DNA of 6,115 bases, taken from contig JBJHBY010000211.1 of the NCBI GenBank assembly GCA_050485745.1, positions 1 through 6,115 of the forward strand, read 5' to 3'. Shown here piece by piece: positions 1-4,918 of the stretch. The notes under the pieces were generated by a model. The model ran no database searches. It was not told the origin of the DNA and worked only from the letters and a program-made list of their open reading frames with translations. Position 1 is the first letter of the stretch. Every line of letters starts with the position of its first letter. A program made the position numbers and the translations under genes. This DNA comes from JBJHBY01 sp050485745. GTDB taxonomy: Bacteria; Pseudomonadota; Gammaproteobacteria; Pseudomonadales; CAMLJR01.

Positions 1-711
1 CGCCGCTACGCCGGGGCCATGCAGATGGTGTTCCAGGACCCGTACAGTACGCTCAACCCGCGCCTCACCGTGGGGGAAAGCCTGGCCGAGCCCCTGCATC
101 TGCAGGGCCGTGGCGGCGAGGCGCTGTCACGGGTGCCGGCGTGGCTGCAGCGGGTCGGTCTCGGGGTGGAGACGGCGGGGCGCTACCCCCACGAGTTCTC
201 CGGCGGTCAGCGTCAGCGCCTCGGCATTGCCCGGGCTCTGATCGCGGAGCCGGCGCTGCTGGTCTGCGACGAGCCGGTGTCGGCCCTGGACGTGTCGGTA
301 CAGGCGCAGATCATCAATCTGCTGCAGGACCTGCGCCGCTCGATGAACCTGGCGATGCTGTTTATCGCCCACGATCTGGGTGTGGTGCGTTATCTGTGTG
401 ATCGCACCGCGGTGATGTACCGTGGCCGCATCGTCGAGGAAGCACCCACGGCGCAACTGTTTGAGGCGCCACGGCACCCCTATACAGCACTGTTATTGCA
501 GGCGAATCCGGTGGCGGACCCGGATTTGGCGCGGCGCCCGCGGTTGCAGGCGCCGCCGGCCGGACGCGAGGCAGAGGGGGGTTGCGCCTTCGCGCCGCGC
601 TGCCCGCGCGCCGGTGAGGCGTGTCGGGTGGCGCCGCCCCTGTTGCCCGAGGGCGAGGGGCACCGCCTAGCCTGTCACGACCCCGTGCCGCTCTCCAGCG
701 CGCGGTTGTAG
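1..711 (+). CDS. Peptide ABC transporter ATP-binding protein, DppF/OppF type (5' partial)
   Basis: This is the ATPase subunit of an oligopeptide/dipeptide-type ABC importer; it would power uptake from the inner face of the cytoplasmic membrane. The reading frame is open from base 1, so the gene starts outside the window and 236 residues are present; relatives are about 320-330 residues. The Walker A motif is missing with the 5' part. Visible in order, by partial residue number, are the Q-loop (VFQDP, 10-14), the ABC signature (SGGQRQR, 67-73), Walker B (LLVCDE, 86-91), the D-loop (SALD, 94-97) and the H-loop histidine (124). The C-terminal extension carries four cysteines (195, 201, 208, 225), typical of the oligopeptide-transporter C-terminal domain. 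It could instead be the second half of a fused two-ATPase protein such as GsiA or YejF; the missing 5' end prevents a decision. The substrate cannot be told from sequence. The 3' end overlaps the convergent coiled-coil gene by 37 bases. Confidence 0.93.
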   Translation, partial: RRYAGAMQMVFQDPYSTLNPRLTVGESLAEPLHLQGRGGEALSRVPAWLQRVGLGVETAGRYPHEFSGGQRQRLGIARALIAEPALLVCDEPVSALDVSVQAQIINLLQDLRRSMNLAMLFIAHDLGVVRYLCDRTAVMYRGRIVEEAPTAQLFEAPRHPYTALLLQANPVADPDLARRPRLQAPPAGREAEGGCAFAPRCPRAGEACRVAPPLLPEGEGHRLACHDPVPLSSARL

Positions 712-1796
712 AGGATCAGGGGCTGCTCGCTGTCCGCGTCCTCGCTGAACAGGAAGATGTAAGTGGCGCCGTTATCGCGGCTGGGGATGTCCACGTTCCA
801 GCGCTGGAAACCGACCGAGAGCTCATAGCTGCCACTGCGCATGCTGCTCTCGCCGCGATAGTGCTGTCGGCCCAGGGGGCGCAGGCGCACGGACTCGCTG
901 TCCGCATCCGGGCCGGCGTTGGCGGCACGGATGTACATTACGCGGTTGACCATCGGCTGGTTGCGGCCGCGGGGGGTGTTGGCGAGGCGCCGCTCCAGCT
1001 GCTGCAGGCTGGCGACCACCGCGTCCGGGTCGGCCAGTGGGTGCAGCGCCGCGCCGTTGCCGGCAGTGGCGTTGTCTCCGGTGACGCGCTCGACCAGGGT
1101 GATGGGGGGCAGGCCCTCATCGAGGGCCTCTTCGGCAGCCGCTTCGTCCAGTGCGACGGCGCTCTGCTGTTCGGCGGCCACGGCCTCCTCCGCTGCCTCA
1201 CGCTGTTCCAGCAGCTGGCGCAGGCGTTCGATTTCTGCGCGGGCGGCCTCGGCCTCGCGGCGCGAGCGCGCCAGGGCCTCTGCCTGATTTTCGGCCTGCT
1301 CCGCGCGGCGGCGCTGGGTGACCTGGTTGCGCTGGCCCGTGATGGCCGTGTCCAGTTCGGCGAGGCGCTGCGCGGCCTGCTGATCGCGGCGTTCCAGTTC
1401 GGCCAGTTGCCGGTCCAGCCCGCCGGAGGCCTCCGCACGGGCGCGGTTCAGACGGCGCTCCGCCAGGACCACGCGGAACTCCGCCTGTTGCAGACGACTG
1501 GCGGTTTCGTCCCCGGGGCTGGCCTGATGCTGTGCACGGGCCTGCTCCAGCGCGGCCTGTGCCGCTTCCACCTCGGCCTGTTCCGCTTCGGTATTGCCGG
1601 ATGCTGCGGCCAGGGCTTCGCGGGTACGGGGCAATTCGGTGGCCAGCGCCTGGCGCTCTGCCTGTAGCTCGCGCTGCTGGCGCTCCAGTGTCGCCAGGCG
1701 GGCGGCCGCGGCGTCGGCACTGCCGGCGTGGGCCATCCCCCCGAGGCTGACACTGGCGAGGAGGAAGACAGCGGCAAACAATCCTCTCAGGCTCAT
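675..1796 (-). CDS. Exported coiled-coil protein of unknown function
   Basis: I do not recognise this 373-residue protein. It starts with a clear Sec signal peptide: Arg4, a hydrophobic core at about 5-20, and a likely signal peptidase I site after AHA (22-24). The mature protein is therefore probably periplasmic. There is no lipobox and no cysteine at all. Residues ~30-225 are rich in Ala, Glu, Arg, Gln and Leu in heptad-like patterns, with short breaks near 66-68, 93-97 and 124-126, which suggests a long segmented coiled coil. Residues ~228-373 differ: lower charge, more aromatic residues and beta-forming stretches (VMYIRA, YELSVGFQRW, TYIFLF), so probably a small beta-rich domain. The ATG follows AGGAGG (1809-1814) by 12 bases and a good promoter lies upstream. 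An envelope scaffold or adaptor role is only a guess. Its stop codon lies inside the ABC gene. The opposite-strand open frame lacks these signals. Confidence 0.85.
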   Translation of the reverse strand: MSLRGLFAAVFLLASVSLGGMAHAGSADAAAARLATLERQQRELQAERQALATELPRTREALAAASGNTEAEQAEVEAAQAALEQARAQHQASPGDETASRLQQAEFRVVLAERRLNRARAEASGGLDRQLAELERRDQQAAQRLAELDTAITGQRNQVTQRRRAEQAENQAEALARSRREAEAARAEIERLRQLLEQREAAEEAVAAEQQSAVALDEAAAEEALDEGLPPITLVERVTGDNATAGNGAALHPLADPDAVVASLQQLERRLANTPRGRNQPMVNRVMYIRAANAGPDADSESVRLRPLGRQHYRGESSMRSGSYELSVGFQRWNVDIPSRDNGATYIFLFSEDADSEQPLILYNRALESGTGS

Positions 1797-1855
1797 GGCG
1801 GGGTATAACCTCCTGTCAGGTACGTCGGCGGCGCATCGGTGGCCGGCAGCAAAAA

Positions 1856-1884
1856 AATATGGCAGATGAGTCGCGGGTGGTCAA
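1856..1884 (-). promoter_or_regulatory. Predicted sigma70 promoter of the coiled-coil gene
   Basis: Read on the minus strand there is a -35 box TTGACC (1879-1884, 5 of 6 matches) and a -10 box CATATT (1856-1861, 4 of 6), separated by exactly 17 bases. The run of seven A on the plus strand just downstream of the -10 makes this the most AT-rich spot in the intergenic region and should ease melting. Transcription would start near 1848-1850, giving a leader of about 50 bases before the ATG at 1796. Confidence 0.65.
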
Positions 1885-1945
1885 AGCGATGACCCCGCCA
1901 GGGTGCCATCAATCGGATGAATGGCCATGGCGGCGTGACGGGCGG

Positions 1946-1975
1946 TTGGCAGGGCCCCGCCGCCCGCAGTAGACT
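1946..1975 (+). promoter_or_regulatory. Possible promoter of the 174-residue protein gene
   Basis: A -35-like TTGGCA (1946-1951, 5 of 6) and a -10-like TAGACT (1970-1975, 4 of 6) are separated by 18 bases. Transcription would begin near 1982 and leave a leader of about 30 bases. The -35 box lies between 7-base inverted arms CGGGCGG (1939-1945) and CCGCCCG (1960-1966). In such GC-rich DNA these arms may be chance. Confidence 0.4.
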
Positions 1976-2002
1976 CAGCGCCCGACGACCCGCCCTGTCT
2001 CC

Positions 2003-2007
2003 AGGAG
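2003..2007 (+). promoter_or_regulatory. Ribosome binding site setting the start at 2013
   Basis: AGGAG lies 5 bases before the ATG at 2013. The frame is open further upstream to an ATG at 1917, but that codon has no Shine-Dalgarno sequence. It also lies upstream of the candidate promoter, so the start at 2013 is preferred. Confidence 0.75.
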
Positions 2008-2012
2008 TGATC

Positions 2013-2537
2013 ATGGCTGAGTACCAGCAGTTCCGCATGACCCCCGCCCGCCTGCTTACCGCTGCGGCCAATCTGCTGCACGAGATGCTGATCGACTGCA
2101 CCCGCGCGGACGCCAAGCGGCGCTTTCGTGACGTGCTGGAGGGACGTCGCCTGGGGCTGGTACGCCTGCGCATGGACGATGCCAGTGAGCTGCAGATGAA
2201 CCTGACCCTGGACGCCAGTGCCTACGAAGGCGAGCTGAACTTCAGTGCCTTTCGCCGTCGGTTGCTGGTACTGCTGCATGTGATCGGCAATGCCCTGCAG
2301 GCCCAGGGCGGGCTCAACCTGATGAACGACGAGAGCGGCAAACGCCTGCTGTTCAATCTGCCGGCCATCGTCGGCGAGGGGCCGCAGGGGCAGGAGCGCG
2401 TCAATGTGCTGGTGCTGGGTGTGGATCTGGCCCTGCCGGGTGAGGCCACCCTGCAGCTGATGTTTCTGGATCCATCGCAGTACCGCCGCCAGCCGCTGGC
2501 GGATGGTGCCGCCAACGACGGTGTCGCCAACGACTGA
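2013..2537 (+). CDS. Conserved-looking hypothetical protein, 174 residues
   Basis: I do not recognise this protein. It has no signal peptide or membrane segment, so it is probably cytoplasmic. Residues ~10-45 look helical and amphipathic, with a charged patch (RADAKRRFRD, 31-40). Residues ~47-70 and 128-152 look like beta strands (LGLVRLRM, LQMNLTL, VNVLVLGVDL, ATLQLMF). Residues ~78-98 form a helix with an Arg cluster followed by Leu-rich sequence (FRRRLLVLLHVIGNAL). There is one cysteine (29). The tail is low complexity and ends with a duplicated GxAND unit. It is transcribed away from the coiled-coil gene and towards phaJ, with an 11-base gap, and appears monocistronic. The start at 2013 is chosen for its AGGAG site; an upstream in-frame ATG at 1917 would add 32 residues. 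No function is proposed. Confidence 0.8.
   Translation: MAEYQQFRMTPARLLTAAANLLHEMLIDCTRADAKRRFRDVLEGRRLGLVRLRMDDASELQMNLTLDASAYEGELNFSAFRRRLLVLLHVIGNALQAQGGLNLMNDESGKRLLFNLPAIVGEGPQGQERVNVLVLGVDLALPGEATLQLMFLDPSQYRRQPLADGAANDGVAND
2505..2534 (+). repeat. 15-base tandem duplication at the 3' end of the 174-residue gene
   Basis: Two adjacent 15-base units (2505-2519 and 2520-2534) differ at one base, GGTGC versus GGTGT, and are otherwise identical. They encode GAAND and GVAND, placed immediately before the stop codon. The length is a multiple of three, so the frame is kept. This looks like a slippage duplication extending the C-terminus by five residues. Confidence 0.8.
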
Positions 2538-2548
2538 GGGCCGGAACG

Positions 2549-3022
2549 TCAGCCCACGCTGATCGGCGGCAGCTGCGGCGCGGCAATGCGCAGTTTCTCC
2601 GCCGGCGCCATGACCTCGGCGGTGCCGGTGGCGACCACTTTGTCATTCTGGTTGCGCACGGTGCACTCCAGGGTGACGAAGCGTTTGTCGGCGCGCTTGG
2701 CGGTGACCTCGAGCTCCACGGTCACCGTGTCGCCGATCTTCACCGGCGCGCGGAAAGACAGGGTCTGGCCCACGTAGATGGAACCCGGCCCGGGCATTTT
2801 CAGGGCGATGGCGGCGGAGACAACGGCTCCGGTCCACATACCATGGCCGATGCGCTCCCGGAACATCGTGCCAGCGGCGAATTCGGCATCCAGGTGTACC
2901 GGGTTGACGTCCCCCGAGACCTCCGCGAACAGCGCCACATCACGCTCGGTGAGGGTTTTGGTATAACTGGCGCGCTGGCCGATATCCAGTTCGTCGAAGG
3001 TAATGTTTTCCAGCATGTCCAC
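2549..3022 (-). CDS. phaJ: MaoC-family (R)-specific enoyl-CoA hydratase, PhaJ1 type
   Basis: This enzyme is predicted to hydrate trans-2-enoyl-CoA to (R)-3-hydroxyacyl-CoA. That supplies polyhydroxyalkanoate synthase from beta-oxidation, or otherwise channels (R)-hydroxyacyl-CoA. It is a small single-hot-dog protein of 157 residues, matching PhaJ1 of Pseudomonas in length. The hydratase 2 motif is intact: SGDVNPVHLD with catalytic Asp38 and His43, spaced as in Aeromonas PhaJ (Asp31/His36). It is followed by RIGHGMWTGA, the PGPGSIYVGQ loop and a conserved-looking LPPISVG end. I place the start at the GTG at 3022 because GGGGAG lies 9 bases before it and the N-terminus then matches PhaJ1 as I remember it; ATGs at 3016, 3049 and 3061 are alternatives. 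It is divergent from fadD. No PHA synthase gene lies in the window, so a PHA role is inference. The family call is firm; the chain-length preference is unknown. Confidence 0.9.
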   Translation of the reverse strand: MDMLENITFDELDIGQRASYTKTLTERDVALFAEVSGDVNPVHLDAEFAAGTMFRERIGHGMWTGAVVSAAIALKMPGPGSIYVGQTLSFRAPVKIGDTVTVELEVTAKRADKRFVTLECTVRNQNDKVVATGTAEVMAPAEKLRIAAPQLPPISVG

Positions 3023-3031
3023 GCGCGGTGT

Positions 3032-3037
3032 CTCCCC
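3032..3037 (-). promoter_or_regulatory. Ribosome binding site favouring a GTG start for phaJ
   Basis: On the minus strand GGGGAG lies 9 bases before the GTG at 3020-3022 but 15 bases before the ATG at 3014-3016. The in-frame ATGs at 3049 and 3061 have no purine-rich site in front of them. This favours GTG initiation. Confidence 0.55.
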
Positions 3038-3092
3038 GGGTCGATTCATTGGCAGGGGCATTGACGCGCTGGCGCGCCGCCCCGGATCGGGC

Positions 3093-3123
3093 ATTCTAGC
3101 GCAATCGCCGCGCCGCCGGCCAA
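3093..3123 (-). promoter_or_regulatory. Predicted promoter of phaJ
   Basis: On the minus strand the -10 box TAGAAT (3093-3098) matches the consensus at 5 of 6 positions. The best -35 is TTGGCC (3118-3123, 4 of 6) at a long 19-base spacing. Weak -35 spacing could mean that a factor helps this promoter. Transcription would start near 3086, about 65 bases before the GTG start. Confidence 0.5.
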
Positions 3124-3139
3124 GCGCTCTGGCGGCGCG
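3109..3139. repeat. 9-base inverted repeat between the phaJ and fadD promoters (possible operator)
   Basis: Perfect arms CGCGCCGCC (3109-3117) and GGCGGCGCG (3131-3139) flank a 13-base centre that contains AGCGCT. The dyad encloses the phaJ -35 box and ends directly against the fadD -35 box, where a regulator could act on both promoters. The arms are pure GC, so chance is possible. They do not resemble the PsrA (GAAAC/GTTTC) or E. coli FadR consensus as I know them. Confidence 0.4.
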
Positions 3140-3169
3140 TTGACAGCCTGTGTGGGCGGCGGTTAGGGT
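3140..3169 (+). promoter_or_regulatory. Predicted promoter of fadD (and probably hrpA)
   Basis: A perfect -35 box TTGACA (3140-3145) is followed, 18 bases on, by a weak -10 TAGGGT (3164-3169, 3 of 6). Transcription would begin near 3176, giving a leader of about 60 bases to the ATG at 3236. The strong -35 with a poor -10 fits a regulated promoter, but this is inferred only from sequence. Confidence 0.5.
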
Positions 3170-3220
3170 GCGGAATCGCGGCCGTATTGCCGGAGTATGA
3201 TACCGGGGCAGGCCAACTAC

Positions 3221-3225
3221 AGGAG
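3221..3225 (+). promoter_or_regulatory. Ribosome binding site setting the fadD start at 3236
   Basis: AGGAG lies 10 bases before the ATG at 3236. The upstream in-frame ATG at 3197 has only a GGAG one base away, too close to work. Starting at 3236 gives 560 residues, essentially the length of E. coli FadD. Confidence 0.75.
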
Positions 3226-3235
3226 CGCGAAGTGC

Positions 3236-4918
3236 ATGATTGACCAACTCATAACAACAGCACGTGAACGCCTCGGTATTCCCCAGGATGTCGATGCCGG
3301 CCGGTATGCCAATATCGTCGCCATGTTCAACGAGTCCGTGGCACAGTACGGTGAGAAGCCAGCCTTCAGCAGCCTCGGGCGGACCCTGAGCTACGCCGAA
3401 CTCGATGAACTCTCCGCGCGTTTCGCCGGCTGGCTGCAACAACATACCGAGCTGCAGCCCGGGGATCGCATCGCTATCCAGCTGCCCAACCTGATCCAGT
3501 ATCCCGTGGTGCTGTTCGGAGCTCTGCGCGCAGGCCTGGTGGTGGTCAATACCAACCCGCTGTACAGCGCCCGCGAACTGGAGCACCAGTTCCGTGACGC
3601 CGAGGTCAAGGCCCTGGTGGTTCTGGCCAACGTCGCTGACACCGCGGCGAAGGTGCTGCCGAAGCTCGACGGCGTGCGTCATGTCATCGTCACCGAGCTG
3701 GCCGACCTGCACCCGGCTCCAAAGCGACAATTGATCAATCTCGCCGCGCGCTACATCAAGCGCATGGTGCCGAAGTACCACATTCCCGGTGCGCTACGCC
3801 TGACCCGGGTGCTGCGCGAGGCGCCGGCGGATTACCGCCCGGTGAACCCCTCCCCCGAGGATATGGCGGTACTGCAGTACACCGGCGGCACCACCGGCCT
3901 GGCCAAGGGCGCGATGCTGAGCCACCGCAACCTGGTGGCGAACACCCTGCAGAGCGATGCCATGTTCGATACCTATGGCATGAAACCCGGCGAGGAAACC
4001 CTGATCGCGCCGTTGCCGCTCTACCATATCTATTCGTTCATCGTCAGCATGATCATGATCAGCAGTGGCAACCACAGCATACTGATCCCCAACCCGCGGG
4101 ATCTCGACAGCCTGATCAGGGACATGTCGCGCTATCCGCTGACGGCTTTCTGCGGCCTCAATACCCTGTTCGTGGCCCTGTGCAACCACGACAAGTTTCC
4201 GTCCCTGGATTTCAGTCAGCTGAAAATGACTGTATCCGGTGGTATGGCGCTGACTGCCGGAGCCGCGCAGCGTTGGGAGGAAATCACCGGCTCGCAGATT
4301 TACGAAGGTTATGGCCTCACCGAGACCTCGCCGGTGGTGTCGGTGAATCCCGGCAACCACAATGTGCTCGGCACCATCGGCATTCCCGTACCCGGCACCC
4401 GGGTTCGTATTCTCGGTGAGGAGGATCGCGAGCTTGGCGTCGATGAGCCGGGGGAACTCTGCATCCAGGGTCCGCAGGTCATGCTGGGCTACTGGCGCAA
4501 CGAGGAGGCGACCCGCGAGGTGCTCGACGCGGACGGCTGGCTGCGCTCGGGGGATATCGCCATCCTGCGTGAAGATGGGTTTCTGAAGATCGTCGACCGC
4601 AAGAAGGACATGATTTCCGTGTCCGGCTTCAACGTCTACCCGAACGAACTCGAGGATGTGATCAGTCAGCACCCGGATGTGCGCGAATGCGCGGTGATCG
4701 GGGTGCCGGACGAACACTCCGGCGAGGCGGTGATGCTGTTCGTGGTGCGCCGCAATCCCGGGCTTGAGGCCCAGGCCCTGCGCGACTGGTGCAAGGAGCG
4801 CATGACCGGTTACAAGGTGCCGAAGAAGATCGAATTCCGGGACGATCTGCCCAAGTCCAATGTCGGCAAGGTGCTGCGCAAGGATCTGCGCGAAGAGGTG
4901 ATGCGCGAGCATCGATGA
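3236..4918 (+). CDS. fadD: Long-chain fatty acid--CoA ligase
   Basis: This enzyme activates fatty acids with ATP and CoA, through an acyl-adenylate, to acyl-CoA. It acts at the inner face of the cytoplasmic membrane as the entry step to beta-oxidation and is coupled to fatty-acid import. It is complete at 560 residues and belongs to the ANL adenylating superfamily. Visible motifs are the ATP-binding P-loop YTGGTTGLAKG (215-225), YGLTETSP (359-366), the FACS signature DGWLRSGDI...LKIVDRKKDMI (433-460), and the C-terminal SNVGKVLRK with the adenylation lysine at 545. The N-terminal part (KPAFSSLGRTLSY, LQPGDRIA, VNTNPLY) closely follows bacterial FadD rather than acetyl-CoA synthetase or medium-chain AlkK types. 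It is divergent from phaJ and shares ATGA with hrpA. In Pseudomonas two fadD copies stand in tandem; only one is here. Substrate range cannot be read from sequence. Confidence 0.95.
   Translation: MIDQLITTARERLGIPQDVDAGRYANIVAMFNESVAQYGEKPAFSSLGRTLSYAELDELSARFAGWLQQHTELQPGDRIAIQLPNLIQYPVVLFGALRAGLVVVNTNPLYSARELEHQFRDAEVKALVVLANVADTAAKVLPKLDGVRHVIVTELADLHPAPKRQLINLAARYIKRMVPKYHIPGALRLTRVLREAPADYRPVNPSPEDMAVLQYTGGTTGLAKGAMLSHRNLVANTLQSDAMFDTYGMKPGEETLIAPLPLYHIYSFIVSMIMISSGNHSILIPNPRDLDSLIRDMSRYPLTAFCGLNTLFVALCNHDKFPSLDFSQLKMTVSGGMALTAGAAQRWEEITGSQIYEGYGLTETSPVVSVNPGNHNVLGTIGIPVPGTRVRILGEEDRELGVDEPGELCIQGPQVMLGYWRNEEATREVLDADGWLRSGDIAILREDGFLKIVDRKKDMISVSGFNVYPNELEDVISQHPDVRECAVIGVPDEHSGEAVMLFVVRRNPGLEAQALRDWCKERMTGYKVPKKIEFRDDLPKSNVGKVLRKDLREEVMREHR

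Noticed and set aside
621..1667. Plus-strand open frame of 348 codons opposite the coiled-coil gene
   Set aside because: It has no ribosome binding site and overlaps the ABC gene end. The minus-strand frame has a signal peptide, SD, promoter and coherent coiled-coil composition. It is the antisense shadow expected in GC-rich DNA.
1924..1931. Palindrome GCCATGGC in the divergent intergenic region
   Set aside because: An 8-base GC-rich palindrome is expected by chance and is not placed on either predicted promoter.
1917..2012. Upstream ATG for the 174-residue protein
   Set aside because: There is no ribosome binding site, the added 32 residues are low-complexity Gly/Arg/Ala, and AGGAG is well placed for the ATG at 2013.
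2520..2534. C-terminal AND residues resembling the start of the tmRNA tag
   Set aside because: The match is three residues, arises from a coding duplication and lacks the rest of the tag.
3023..3781. N-terminal extension of the phaJ frame across the intergenic region into fadD
   Set aside because: The frame stays open only because the DNA is GC-rich. The extension runs antisense to fadD and past the phaJ promoter, and the PhaJ family is ~155 residues long.
4789..4914. Possible upstream GTG start for hrpA inside fadD
   Set aside because: The encoded residues show no likeness to the HrpA N-terminus and no SD sequence precedes the GTG.
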